A stretch of 64,000 nucleotides of DNA from Micromonospora sp. LH3U1 (GTDB lineage Bacteria > Actinomycetota > Actinomycetes > Mycobacteriales > Micromonosporaceae), in assembly GCF_028475105.1 (NCBI RefSeq), contig NZ_CP116936.1:4215501-4279500 (forward strand), written 5' to 3'. Of the stretch, positions 35,492-44,900 are shown in pieces. Every line of letters begins with the position of its first letter. Within the stretch, counting starts at the first letter, position 1. Position numbers and translations under genes: made by a program. The notes below the pieces were generated by a model. The model was given only the letters and a program-made list of their open reading frames with translations, made no database searches and had not been told where the DNA came from.

Positions 35492-36175
35492 ATGCGGATA
35501 ACCGTCGTCGAGGATGACGACCGCGTGGCGCGGGGTCTGGTGACCGTACTGACCCAGGCGGGCTTCGAGGTCCGCCGAGTCGCCACCGCCGCCGAGGCCG
35601 TGCGCGCCGCGCCGTCCGACGTGGTCCTCGTCGACCTGGGTCTCCCCGACGGCGACGGGCTCGACGTGATCCGCAAGCTGCGTGACCACCCGCAGACCGC
35701 CGTCATCGCCGTGACCGCGCGATCCGAGGAGCACGAGCGGGTCCGTGGCCTGCGCGCCGGCGCCGACGACTACATCGTCAAGCCGTTCGGCATCCCGGAG
35801 TTGCTCGCCCGGATCGACGCCGTCCTACGCCGCACCCGGGCAGCTCGTGCCCTCGGCCAGGCAGACGAGTCGCTCGTCCTCGGCCCGATGCGGATCGGCG
35901 TCGGCACCCGCGAGGTCACCGTCGACGGCACACCTGTGTCGTTGACCCGCAAGGAGTTCGAGTTGCTCCTGCTCCTGGCCCGGCGGGCGCCCAACGTGGT
36001 CAGCCGCGACGTCATCCTCGACCAGATCTGGGGCGCGACCTGGGAGTCGTCGAGTCGGACCCTGGACACCCACATCGCGGCGCTACGGCACAAGCTGGGG
36101 CCGAACGTGGTCATCCGCACGATCCACGGCGTCGGCTATCGGCTCCTGGCCGACCAGCCGGAGCTGATCGGCTGA
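35492..36175 (+). CDS. OmpR/PhoB-family response regulator (TctD-like)
   Basis: This 227-residue protein has a receiver domain with acidic residues E7-D8-D9 and phospho-acceptor D48 in VVLVDLGLPDGDG; conserved Lys in DDYIVKPFG. A winged-helix effector domain starts at ~130 (VSLTRKEFELLLLLARRAPN) and ends TIHGVGYRL. ATG 35492 fits the receiver start; upstream in-frame sequence is non-coding-like. Its place beside tctCBA and the following kinase mirrors the TctDE systems that switch on citrate-type uptake. Confidence 0.9.
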   Translation: MRITVVEDDDRVARGLVTVLTQAGFEVRRVATAAEAVRAAPSDVVLVDLGLPDGDGLDVIRKLRDHPQTAVIAVTARSEEHERVRGLRAGADDYIVKPFGIPELLARIDAVLRRTRAARALGQADESLVLGPMRIGVGTREVTVDGTPVSLTRKEFELLLLLARRAPNVVSRDVILDQIWGATWESSSRTLDTHIAALRHKLGPNVVIRTIHGVGYRLLADQPELIG

Positions 36176-36181
36176 CGCGCC

Positions 36182-37663
36182 GTGCACCGCCGCATGCTCG
36201 TCGTCCTGGTGCCCCTCGCGGTGCTGCTCGTCGCGGCGCTCGGGGTGCCGCTCAGCGTCACGGTGGCCGAACGGGAGATGCAGGAGACCTACGTCAACCG
36301 GCTGGACGACGTCGGCCGGTTCGCCTCGCTGGCCGAGACCGCGCTGTCGACCGGGCGCACCGAGGCGCTGCAGCAGGAGTTGACGCGGTACCACGAGCTC
36401 TACGGCATCCCGGTCGCGCTGATCGACACGTCGGGCACGGTGCTGCTCGGACCGGCCGACGCGTACGACGAGGCGGCGCGCGCCGAGCCGGCATTGCCCC
36501 GGATCGTGACCGCGGCACTGGCCGGGGCGCGGTCCGAGCCGTCCTGGGACTGGGCTCCGTGGGACGACTCGGCACTCGTGGTAGCGGAGCCGGTGGGTCG
36601 GGACAGTGAAGTCGTCGGCGCCGTCGTGACGATCTCCGACCTGTCGAAGACGCGCGAGCACATCCTCGTACGCTGGGCCCGGTTGGCCGGGCTCGGGCTG
36701 CTGCCGTTGATAGCGCTGGCGGCCGTCGCCTGGCCGGTATCGGCGTGGGTGCTGCGGCCGGTGCGGAAACTGGACGCGGCGACCTCGCGGATCTCCGAGG
36801 GCGACCTGACGATCCGTGCCGACGCCGAGGCCGGCCCGATCGAGCTGCGGCGGCTGGCGACGTCGTTCAACACCATGATGGACGCCGTCGAGAACGCCGC
36901 GCAGCGGCAGCGCGCGTTCGTGTCCGACGCGTCGCACCAGTTACGCAACCCGTTGACCAGCCTCCGGCTCGCGGTGGAGAGCCTCGCACCACACCTGCGG
37001 CCAGAGGGCGACGGGCAGCAGATGTACGACGTCGCCGTCGACGAACTGAAGGCGATGCAGCGGATGCTGAACTCGCTACAGGCCAGTGCGCGGATGGAGA
37101 GCATGCGGACGGCGTCGACGGTGGATCTCGACGAGGTGCTGGCCACCCGGGTCGACCGGTGGCGGGCACTGACAGCCACGGCCGGGCAGACACTGGCGGT
37201 CGACGTGCCGCCGGGGCTGCGGTTGCTGGAGCCGCCGGGCGGACTGGGCAGCATCCTGGACGAGTTGATCAGCAACGCTTTGCGGCTGTCCGACGCGCGG
37301 GTCGTGGAGGTGACCGCCCGAGCTCTCCCCGGTGGTGTGGACGCCCGACGCCGCAACGCCTCCGTGGCCGAAGGCGTGGTTACGGTCACCGTCCGCGACG
37401 ACGGGCAGGGAATCGACGCTTCCGAGCGGGCCCAGGCGCTACGACGGTTCTGGCGGTCGCCGCGGCACCAGAACGTGTCCGGGACCGGCCTGGGACTGGC
37501 GATCTGCGCAGACCTGATCGGGTCGGCCGGAGGCGAACTGCGGCTGGAGGAGGGCCTGCCGCGTCCGGACGGGTCCGGGCACGGGTTCGCCGCGGTGATC
37601 GCGTTGCCGGCCGTTCAGCAGGTGGCGTCGCCGTCCAGCGCTCCCGCGTCGGCGCCGGTCTGA
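36182..37663 (+). CDS. Sensor histidine kinase (TctE-like)
   Basis: This 493-residue kinase has TM1 (residues 5-26), an extracellular sensor of ~130 residues, TM2 (~168-190), HAMP (190-240), a HisKA motif RAFVSDASHQLRNPLTSLRL with H252, and HATPase_c boxes (LISNAL, VRDDGQGI, SGTGLGLAIC). It starts at GTG 36182, 6 nt after the response regulator stop. The pair likely senses external carboxylates and controls tctCBA; this rests on gene context. Confidence 0.9.
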   Translation: MHRRMLVVLVPLAVLLVAALGVPLSVTVAEREMQETYVNRLDDVGRFASLAETALSTGRTEALQQELTRYHELYGIPVALIDTSGTVLLGPADAYDEAARAEPALPRIVTAALAGARSEPSWDWAPWDDSALVVAEPVGRDSEVVGAVVTISDLSKTREHILVRWARLAGLGLLPLIALAAVAWPVSAWVLRPVRKLDAATSRISEGDLTIRADAEAGPIELRRLATSFNTMMDAVENAAQRQRAFVSDASHQLRNPLTSLRLAVESLAPHLRPEGDGQQMYDVAVDELKAMQRMLNSLQASARMESMRTASTVDLDEVLATRVDRWRALTATAGQTLAVDVPPGLRLLEPPGGLGSILDELISNALRLSDARVVEVTARALPGGVDARRRNASVAEGVVTVTVRDDGQGIDASERAQALRRFWRSPRHQNVSGTGLGLAICADLIGSAGGELRLEEGLPRPDGSGHGFAAVIALPAVQQVASPSSAPASAPV

Positions 37664-37685
37664 CGACCCGGGTCCCTGTCGTGGG

Positions 37686-38645
37686 TCAGCGTTTGCGATC
37701 GCGGAACCAGGCCGCCGCGCCCGGATGGAGCGGGACCGATGCGGTAGATATACCGGTACGCACATTGATCTGCCACGCCTCGGGGAGGGCTTCGGCGTCG
37801 TCGCGGCCAGCGGAGGTGATCGCGCCGGTGTGCGTGAAGACTGTGTCAGTGATGGCGTAGACCAGGTCGGCGGGCAGGTCGTCGCGCGCGAGCAGCACGT
37901 TCGGTACGGCGACGGTGCGAGTGGCCGGGACGCCGGCGTAGGCAGTCGCGTGGATCATTGCCGGAGCGTAGGGACCGGGGTAGGTCGTGAAGAGCCCATC
38001 CGCCTGTGCGTCCAGCGGGATCAGCCGGATCGGGTGCCGCTGCGCCAGCTCACTGATCGCGGGTGTCGGGACGCCGGTCAGGGAGAACATCGCGTCGATC
38101 GTGCCGTCGCGCAGCGCCGCCGCCGATTCGGCCTGGCTGAGATACCGGCCGTCGGCGTTCACCGGGCCGAGCTTCAGAACCCGCCGCGACGTAAACTCCG
38201 TGCCAGAGTCGTGCGAACCGAGGGATATGCGCTTGCCCTCAATCTCCCGGAACTCGCCAATCGCCGAATCGGCCATGACCACGAGATGCAGGTGACTGTC
38301 GTAGAGCCGGCAGATCGCCGAGAGCCCCCCGGGCGCGCTGCCGTCGGTCGTGATCAACGCATCCAGGCTCGTCAACCCAAGCTGCACCTCGCCGGCCCGC
38401 AGCATCCGGATGTTGTCGGTGGACGCCCCGCTCGGCACAGTGGTCACCGTCGCACCCGGCACCTGCTCGGAGATGTGTTCGGCCAGCGCACCACCGATGC
38501 GCCGGTAGACCGCCCCCGCCGGCCCGGTGGCCAGTCGCAGGTGGACCTCACCAGCGTCGGGCTTCCGCGAGCAACCGACGAGCAACCCTCCGGTGGCCAG
38601 GAGCATCGCCCGCCGGCCGAACCGCACCTCCAGGCCCAGCACCAT
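37686..38645 (-). CDS. TAXI-family TRAP-type solute-binding lipoprotein
   Basis: This 319-residue protein starts MVLGLEVRFGRRAMLLATGG and has lipobox LLVGC. The mature domain shows TAXI features: LRLATGPAGAVYRRIGGALA, TVPSGASTDNIRMLRAGEVQ and KRISLGSHDSGTEFTSRRVL. TAXI proteins bind glutamate-like or carboxylate ligands for TRAP transporters. No TRAP permease gene is adjacent, so it may be an orphan or a sensing partner for the neighbouring kinase, which it converges on (22 nt gap). No clear SD; the start was set by the signal peptide. Confidence 0.82.
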   Translation of the reverse strand: MVLGLEVRFGRRAMLLATGGLLVGCSRKPDAGEVHLRLATGPAGAVYRRIGGALAEHISEQVPGATVTTVPSGASTDNIRMLRAGEVQLGLTSLDALITTDGSAPGGLSAICRLYDSHLHLVVMADSAIGEFREIEGKRISLGSHDSGTEFTSRRVLKLGPVNADGRYLSQAESAAALRDGTIDAMFSLTGVPTPAISELAQRHPIRLIPLDAQADGLFTTYPGPYAPAMIHATAYAGVPATRTVAVPNVLLARDDLPADLVYAITDTVFTHTGAITSAGRDDAEALPEAWQINVRTGISTASVPLHPGAAAWFRDRKR

Positions 38646-38704
38646 GCCGAGATGATACGGACGGCTGACCCAGGTTCGTCTCTCCAGGAATTCCCCGCCG
38701 CGCC

Positions 38705-38763
38705 GATCTTGCAGTTTCGGTCGCCGAGATCTGCCCCCGTGCCAAGCCAGCAACCACAAGATC
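38705..38763. repeat. REP-like inverted repeat, unit 1
   Basis: GATCTTGCAGTT (38705-38716) faces AACCACAAGATC (38752-38763); 10 of 12 positions pair around a ~35-nt centre. It is followed at once by unit 2, with which it shares sequence flavour. Both fill part of the only gene-free stretch longer than 300 bp (38646-38979); no ORF is supported there. Confidence 0.5.
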
Positions 38764-38785
38764 GCGATCCGGCTCCGTCGATCTC

Positions 38786-38843
38786 GGAGTTGTGGTGCCT
38801 GGTTTGGCGTTACAACGGGTGCTTTGTCGCCCACCACAACTCC
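38786..38843. repeat. REP-like inverted repeat, unit 2
   Basis: GGAGTTGTGGTG (38786-38797) is a perfect 12-bp inverted repeat of CACCACAACTCC (38832-38843), with a 34-nt spacer. I recall similar palindromes scattered between genes in Micromonosporaceae genomes, but no other copy is in this window. Confidence 0.6.
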
Positions 38844-38979
38844 ATGATCGGCGGGCGGTGGGGGTTGACCGCGGCCCTCGTTGACCACTCGGGCGGGCAT
38901 GCACACAGCGCCACCGGTTGGTAGCGTGCCGGTGATGTCGCCGGCCGCCGCCGGCGGTGGTCCTCTGGGGAGGGTCAGC

Positions 38980-39378
38980 ATGTGGGCGGACGACGCTGCG
39001 CTCGACGCGGCGGGGCGCCGGCTCGACGAGTGGGAGTCGTCGCTCGCTGCGCGGGCGGAACGGGCGAAGACGCTGTCGGCGACGATGCGGGATCTGACCG
39101 GCAGCGCCCGCAACGCCGACCGGACGGTCGAGGTCACCGTCGACTCGTCCGGCCTGCTGATCGACCTACGGCTCGACGAACCCATCCGGCAACAACCCGC
39201 GGCGCACACCGCCCGGCAGATCCTGGACACCACCAGAGCCGCGCGCGCCGACCTGCTCCGACAGGTCACCGACGCAGCCACGCAGTCATTGGGCGACGAC
39301 GCGAGCGCCCAGGCCATCATCGACTCGTACCGTAGCCGGCTCATCCACGACCAGGGATCAAGCGATGCCCGACGGTGA
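38980..39378 (+). CDS. YbaB/EbfC-like protein, first gene of a secretion-toxin cassette
   Basis: This 132-residue protein is mostly helical at both ends with a central beta segment (RTVEVTVDSSGLLIDLRLDE) characteristic of the YbaB/EbfC fold. YbaB proteins bind DNA, but YbaB-like genes are also common in front of WXG100/ESX-type substrates in actinobacteria. ATG 38980 follows GGGGAGGG. It overlaps the next gene by 14 nt, which ties it to the toxin cassette. Confidence 0.7.
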   Translation: MWADDAALDAAGRRLDEWESSLAARAERAKTLSATMRDLTGSARNADRTVEVTVDSSGLLIDLRLDEPIRQQPAAHTARQILDTTRAARADLLRQVTDAATQSLGDDASAQAIIDSYRSRLIHDQGSSDARR

Positions 39379-39685
39379 CGGCATCCAGGTCGACCCAGAC
39401 GACCTGACCGCCCACGCCGCACGCCTCGATCGCCGCGCCGGCAGCCTCGATACCGCCCAGCAGGCGGGCCAGCACGTCCGGTTGGGCGCCGACGCCTACG
39501 GGCAGCTCTGCGCGATGATGCCGACGCTGCTCGACGGCCTGCAGCGGACCCTGGTCGACGGCATCGGCGCCGCTGCCGGGTCGGTGCGGGACACCGCCGG
39601 GAAGCTGCGGACCGGCGCCGACCGCTACCGAAGCTCCGACGCCCGCGCCAAGCAGCTCCTCGATGGGGTGCGTCAGCGCCGGTGA
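39365..39685 (+). CDS. Small helical type VII secretion-associated protein (EspC/WXG100-like)
   Basis: This 106-residue protein is almost entirely alpha-helical (VDPDDLTAHAARLDRRAGSL, ..LLDGLQRTLVDGIGAAAGSV, ADRYRSSDARAKQLLDGV). The hairpin-of-helices pattern and size match the ESX-associated EspC/DUF2580 group. Such proteins usually pair with a larger substrate and guide its export. It overlaps the putative toxin by 4 nt. No ESX core genes are in the window. Confidence 0.68.
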   Translation: MPDGDGIQVDPDDLTAHAARLDRRAGSLDTAQQAGQHVRLGADAYGQLCAMMPTLLDGLQRTLVDGIGAAAGSVRDTAGKLRTGADRYRSSDARAKQLLDGVRQRR

Positions 39686-40875
39686 CGTCCAACCCACTGG
39701 TCGCCGCCGCAGCGGACACCCCGCCCAGCGCCTGGGCGGGTGTGTGGATCTGCGAGGACATCGAGCTCATCGCGCAAGGTGTGCGCAACGGCAGTTGGAT
39801 CGACGGCAGCCTCGGTGTCGCGAGTGCCGGTCTGGACGCCCTCGCCTTCGTCTCCGACCCGGTCGGCGCCCTGCTCCAGTACGGGATCGCCTGGCTCATC
39901 GAACACGTCAAGCCACTCAGTGAGGCATTGGACTGGCTCGCCGGCGACCCCGCGCAGATCACCGCCCACGCCCAGACCTGGCGCAACGTCGCCGCTTCTC
40001 TCCGCGAGGAAGCCGCCGCGCTGGCCCGCGACGTCCGCACCGACGTCGCCGGCTGGGGCGGCAGCGCCGGCCCCGCCTACCGGGCCTGGTCCGCCGAACA
40101 GCAGCAGGCCATCACCGGCCTCGCACACGGCGCCGACACCATGGCCGCGATCACCGAAGGCGCCGCCGGCCTGGTGGCCGCCGTCCGGCTCCTCGTCCGC
40201 GACGCCATCGCCACCTGCGTCTCCCGCCTCATCGTGTACGCGGGCGAACTCGTCGTCACCGGCGGACTGGCCGCACCGCTGGTCGTCGAGCAGGTCACGA
40301 CGACGGTGGCGTCGTGGGGGGCGCGGATCGCGCGGCTGCTGCGCGGGCTTCTGGCCAGCCTGCGGCGGCTGATCCCGGAGATCCGCCGGCTCGGCGACCT
40401 CATCGATAAGCTCAAGCAGGCGCTGGGGCGGCTCCAGAAAGGTGAATCACCACCGAGCCGAAACACGCCAGAACCTGAACCGCCTCGCGAGACCCCGTCC
40501 CAAGGGGTGACGGAGCAGCAACGAGTCCACGATCTCGGCATGGATCCGGCGACCGGGAGGTTCCGCCCGGGCGAGGCAGATACCGCGGTCCGGTTGGAGC
40601 ACGAGATGGGCGTGAGACTGAGCCGCGCCTCGGCGGACTCCTCTGCCGACTGGGTCGACGAGGCCGGACGTACGTACGATGCGGTGGGCAACTTCCCGGC
40701 GCAGTTCTTTGACCGTCAGTGGCCCCAACTGCAGTATCAGATCGAGCGACACTTGGACAAGGCGGACCTGGTGCCGGTGGACGTTTCGCAGTTCAACCCG
40801 GAACAGGTTGCCCGGATCGAACAGTTCATCACGGACGGAAGCTTCGGTCCGCGAGTATTCATTGTGGGGAAGTAA
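39682..40875 (+). CDS. Putative type VII-secreted polymorphic toxin
   Basis: A 397-residue protein in three parts. Residues 1-255 are a helical export module with AGWGGSAGPAYRAWSAEQQQ (WxG-like turn) and amphipathic/hydrophobic helices. Residues ~262-290 are a Pro/Glu linker (SPPSRNTPEPEPPRETPSQG). Residues ~290-397 are a compact C-terminal domain (MDPATGRFRPGEADTAVRLE, DWVDEAGRTYDAVGNFP, RQWPQLQYQIERHLDKADLV) that looks like a polymorphic-toxin tip; I compare it with CdiA-CT-type nucleases but cannot name the family. The gene directly after it overlaps by one base and is the expected immunity gene. Confidence 0.7.
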   Translation: MTSNPLVAAAADTPPSAWAGVWICEDIELIAQGVRNGSWIDGSLGVASAGLDALAFVSDPVGALLQYGIAWLIEHVKPLSEALDWLAGDPAQITAHAQTWRNVAASLREEAAALARDVRTDVAGWGGSAGPAYRAWSAEQQQAITGLAHGADTMAAITEGAAGLVAAVRLLVRDAIATCVSRLIVYAGELVVTGGLAAPLVVEQVTTTVASWGARIARLLRGLLASLRRLIPEIRRLGDLIDKLKQALGRLQKGESPPSRNTPEPEPPRETPSQGVTEQQRVHDLGMDPATGRFRPGEADTAVRLEHEMGVRLSRASADSSADWVDEAGRTYDAVGNFPAQFFDRQWPQLQYQIERHLDKADLVPVDVSQFNPEQVARIEQFITDGSFGPRVFIVGK

Positions 40876-41219
40876 TGGCTGGCCTCATCGTGCTGAAACC
40901 CGGCGTCGACTGGACCGCAACGGGAGGGCTGTTCGACTGGACGCTGGAGTTTCTGATTTCCCGCCTCTCGGACAGACAGACCGCTAACCGCTTGCAGGAG
41001 ATCGTCGACAACAACCTCGGGTCGTTGTGGATCGACGACCTGCCCGCAGCAGCACAGCGGGAGATCGTCAGCCACTGGCGCAACGGACTGGTGACGGCTG
41101 GCGAACGGCAGCTGCCGGAGACCGAGCACAAGGTTGAGGTCCTCCGCCATCTCCAGGAACTGGTGGATGCAACCTACTCAGTCGGGTTCCCCGGGTCGAG
41201 CGCTCCTGGTAGTCGATGA
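40875..41219 (+). CDS. Putative immunity protein for the upstream toxin
   Basis: This 114-residue protein has no family I recognise. It has a short beta start (AGLIVLKPGVDWTATGGLFD) and a helical C-terminal half (LPAAAQREIVSHWRNGLVTA, HKVEVLRHLQELVDATYSV). The ATG at 40875 shares its A with the toxin stop TAA, so the two are translationally coupled. A small, unrelated, coupled gene directly after a toxin C-terminus is the standard place for an immunity protein; function is inferred from that alone. Confidence 0.6.
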   Translation: MAGLIVLKPGVDWTATGGLFDWTLEFLISRLSDRQTANRLQEIVDNNLGSLWIDDLPAAAQREIVSHWRNGLVTAGERQLPETEHKVEVLRHLQELVDATYSVGFPGSSAPGSR

Positions 41220-41274
41220 CGCTCTGCGGTCCCATCACCGCCGGGGCCGGGCGACGAACCGGTACGATGCGCCC

Positions 41275-41829
41275 ATGAGCTCAGAGGCGGTTGGCAGGTA
41301 CATGCCCCCGGTCGTGACGCTCGATGACCTGACGGCGATGATGGCCGCAGACGAGAACCACCGGTACGAAATCAGCCCCGAGGGAGTCGTCTCGATCATG
41401 CCGCCGCCGGGGTACAACCACGCGATCATCGCGACCCGGCTCATGGTGTGGCTCGCTCAAGGCGGTGTCCCGGCGGAACACATTGCCCAAGCGGTCGGGC
41501 TACGCATACCGGGCCGTGACGGCGGTGTCGGCGGACGCATCCCCGACCTGGTCGTATGGAGCAAGGCTCAGACAGACGGTGTGTGGCTGCCGGTCGCCGA
41601 CGTGCTCCTTGTTATCGAGATCGTTTCACCTGGTTCCGAGGGTGTCGACACCGTGACCAAGCGCAGTGAATACGCCGCCGCCAGCATCCCCCAATATTGG
41701 GTGGTCGACCAGGATGCGGCGCAGACCGTCACGATGCAGCGCCTCGACGGCGACCAGTACGTCGCCCGTGCGACCATGCCGCTCGCCTGGGTCCTCAACA
41801 CCCGACCCGACGAGCACGGCCTCGGCTGA
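41275..41829 (+). CDS. Uma2-family (DUF820) PD-(D/E)XK-fold protein
   Basis: This 184-residue protein has the Uma2 pattern: YEISPEGVVSIMPPPGYNHA, GGRIPDLVVWSK (catalytic Asp) and LLVIEIVSPGSEGVDTVTKR with E..K, then YAAASIPQYWVVD. Uma2 proteins have a restriction-endonuclease fold; they are abundant, often multi-copy, and poorly understood. The ATG at 41275 has no SD and may be leaderless. It ends 75 nt before the convergent helicase gene. Confidence 0.85.
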   Translation: MSSEAVGRYMPPVVTLDDLTAMMAADENHRYEISPEGVVSIMPPPGYNHAIIATRLMVWLAQGGVPAEHIAQAVGLRIPGRDGGVGGRIPDLVVWSKAQTDGVWLPVADVLLVIEIVSPGSEGVDTVTKRSEYAAASIPQYWVVDQDAAQTVTMQRLDGDQYVARATMPLAWVLNTRPDEHGLG

Positions 41830-41904
41830 AGCGGCCCAGACCTCGCCCATTCTGCCGCGACCGACTCAGCTCACGCCTGTTACCGATACGAGTGGTGACT
41901 CTCG

Positions 41905-44900
41905 TCAGCCGCGGGTGACGCGACCCTCCTGGTCGAAACGGAGGCGACCGCTGGTCACGGCCACGTGCAGCCCGTACCGGAGTAGCTTGTCAATCTTCTC
42001 GGTGCGGCGGCGGTAGCCGAGCCTTTCCAGGCCGGCGCGCAGCAGCCGCTCCTCGTCCATGCTCGGCATGCCCTCAAGCACGTGCACGAAGGCGTTCGCC
42101 ATCTCCTCGGGTGGCACCTCCTCGAACGCGCGGTCGTTGCTCGCCTGCGTGACCCGGTACGCGTGGTACGTCTGCGGGTCGGCGCCCTCGGGCCAGGCAT
42201 ACCGGCTCACGGTCGGGTGCGTGTACAGGCGGCGGGAGTCGACGAGCGACAGCACGGCGGTACGCCGGTCCTCCCGGGTCCGGAGGAAACCGAACCGCGC
42301 GAGGGCGAGGCGTGCGAGCCGGTGCTGCTCGATAGGCCCCTCAGCCTCGATGATCTCGCGGAGCGCGTTCCGCATCAGATCACGTACGAGCCGGTCGGTC
42401 GCCAGAATGTCGAGGTCGGCCTGGTCGCCGAGCGAGGTTGGGACGTACGGAACGAATGGGCTCACCGTGATGGTGTCTGCGGCCGAGGTTGCCGTGGTCG
42501 CGGCGGCCAGTGCAGTGACGGGTGCTGACGATCCGCCCCGGAAGGGCTCCTCGTCCACCGCGAGACGCGGCTGCGGCAACTCGGCGGTCGGTGCCGAGCG
42601 TGGCTGCTCCACGTCCGTTGCGGGGCGCGGCTGTGGCAGCTCGGTGCTCTCTGCGACCGCCGACGGCTCGGATTCGGGTTCGGCGGTCGTGGGGGCCTTG
42701 GCTCGGGTGACCGCTTCGTCGACCCGGCCGAGTAGCGCCGACCGGTCGTGGATCCAGGCCGGCAGCCAGAACCGCACGACCTCCGGCCAGCCCATGATCG
42801 AGCGGAGAAGCGTCGGTGCGGAGTCCCGGTCGGCCACCGTCGGGCGGGCACTCCAGTCCGGGCCATCGAGCATGACGGCCACCTGCCACCGAGGTGAGCC
42901 CGGCTCGCGTACGGCGATGTCCACGGTGAAGTCGGAAAGTCCGTGTGAGGTGCGGACCTCGTGGCCGCGGTCGCGCAGCGCCGCGGCCACCTCCTCGCGG
43001 ATCCGACTGCGCCGCTCGGTGCGGTCGGTGGCGAGGTCGCCCAGGCGGTCCGCACCGGCGGCGGCCATTTCGCAGTACGCCCGCAGGTGCTGCGTGCCCA
43101 GCGCGGACGTACGGGACAGGTCGATGTCGGACGGGTCGAAGGACGAATAGAGGACGACCTGGCGGCGGGCGCGGGTGATGGCCACGTTGAGCCGCCGCTC
43201 GCCGCCGGCCTGGCTGAGCGGACCGAAATTCAGCGGGAGCTGGCCGGTCTCCAGGTTGGTGGAGAAAGCCAGGGAGAACAGGACGACGTCCCGCTCGTCG
43301 CCCTGCACGTTCTCCAGGTTCTTGACGAAGATCGGCTCCGCAATCGCACCGGAGAGGTGCTCGCGGATGATCGGATCGGTGCTCTCCTCCAGCAGGTTGA
43401 GGATGAGGTCCCGCTGCTGGATGTTGAAGGTGACCACGCCGACGGACTGGGTGGCGGTCGCCGGGTCGCTCAACCGCCGGGTGATGTCCGCGAGGATCGC
43501 CCGTGCCTCGACCTCGTTGGTGCGGGATCCGCCCCGGTCGTACTGGCCTTCGACGCGCCGCCAGCTGACGCCCGCCGAGCTGGCGGCACCGGGCGACGGG
43601 AGGCTGGAGAGCTTGTTGTCGTAGTAGTAGCGGTTCGAGAAGGCGATGAGTGACTCGTCGTGACTGCGGTAGTGCCAGGACAGCCACCGTTGCGGCAGTC
43701 CCGACTCGACGGCCTCACTGAGAATGCTCTCCAGGTCCTCCGGCACCGGGCCGTTGCCCTCGTCGACCTCGTCGACGCTGTGGCTGGCCTGCATGATGCT
43801 GCTCGGCGGCATCTGCCGGGAGTCGCCGACCACCACCACGGCGCTGCCCCGGCCCATCGCGCCGATCGCCTCCGCCACGCGGATCTGCGAGGCCTCGTCG
43901 AAGATGACCAGGTCGAAACGTTGGCTCCCGGGTGCCAGGAAGTTCGCCGCGGACGCGGGGCTGACCAGCACGCACGGGGTCAGTGCGAGCACCGCGTCCG
44001 GGTACTGCTCGAACAGTTCCCGGAAGGACCGCCCGCCCCGCTTACGGCGCAGCTCCGCCGCGAAGTCAGCGAAGCGGCCACGCCGGTCGGCCGGGCTGAA
44101 GGGGCGGCGACGGACCAGCACCGACGGCAGCTGCGTCGGCAGCGCGGACCGCAGCTCGCCGGCGGCCGCCTCGAACTGGCTGATCTCGTCGTCGTGCAGT
44201 TCCGGGTCGAAGTACTGCAGGCCGCCGGCCCGTACCCGCTCGGCGAGGGACGCCGTCGCGACTCCCCGCCGGTAGGCCTCCTCGGCGAGATGCGCGGGCA
44301 CCTCGGCGCGCAGCAGCTGGTCCCGATAGTCGGTGAGACCGGCCGCGGCGAGCACGTCGGCGTGGGCCAGGACGGTCGCCCATCGGCGCAGCGGGAACAA
44401 CTCCTCGCTCTGCAACTCGTGCAGCCAGGCCGCGCCGTCGCGCTGCCAGGCGTCGGTCCAGTGCGAACCGGCGGCCCACAGTGCCAGCTCGGCCTCACCG
44501 GAGCGCAGCACTCCGCGCCAGGCCCGCCACCGGGAGGCGAACCGGTCGAGGAGCACCGCGTCCACATCGGTGAACCCGCCGTGAAACAGCTCCCAGGCCT
44601 GCGGGTGCCGGGCCAGGAGCGTCCGGCCGACCCGGGTCGCCTCGATCGCTTCGGTCAGCCGCTCCTGCGTGTTGGGATCCGTGGGCTGCCACTGCGAGAG
44701 CCGCAGCCCGCCCACCGCCACAAAATGCTGGTAGAGGGCCGCCGCCTGGGCCTGGGCGGCCACCAGCCGACCGGTGGCAACCTCCACCCGCTCGACGTCG
44801 AGCGTCGCACCGGCAACCAGGTGCACCGCCAGCCGATCCACGATGGCCTGCCGACGCTTGCGCTTGCCGAGCAGCTTCTTCGCCGCCTCCTGGGCCTCAC

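Noticed and set aside
37661..37690. Hairpin between the TctE-like kinase and TAXI genes
   Set aside because: Only a five-base GACCC/GGGTC pairing is present, too weak to call a terminator.
38646..38979. A possible small gene in the longest intergenic stretch
   Set aside because: No frame has an SD plus sensible composition; inverted repeats dominate.
38646..40040. In-frame extension of the TAXI binding protein upstream to 40040
   Set aside because: It overlaps the plus-strand toxin cassette and has no protein-like sequence; the signal peptide sets the start near 38645.
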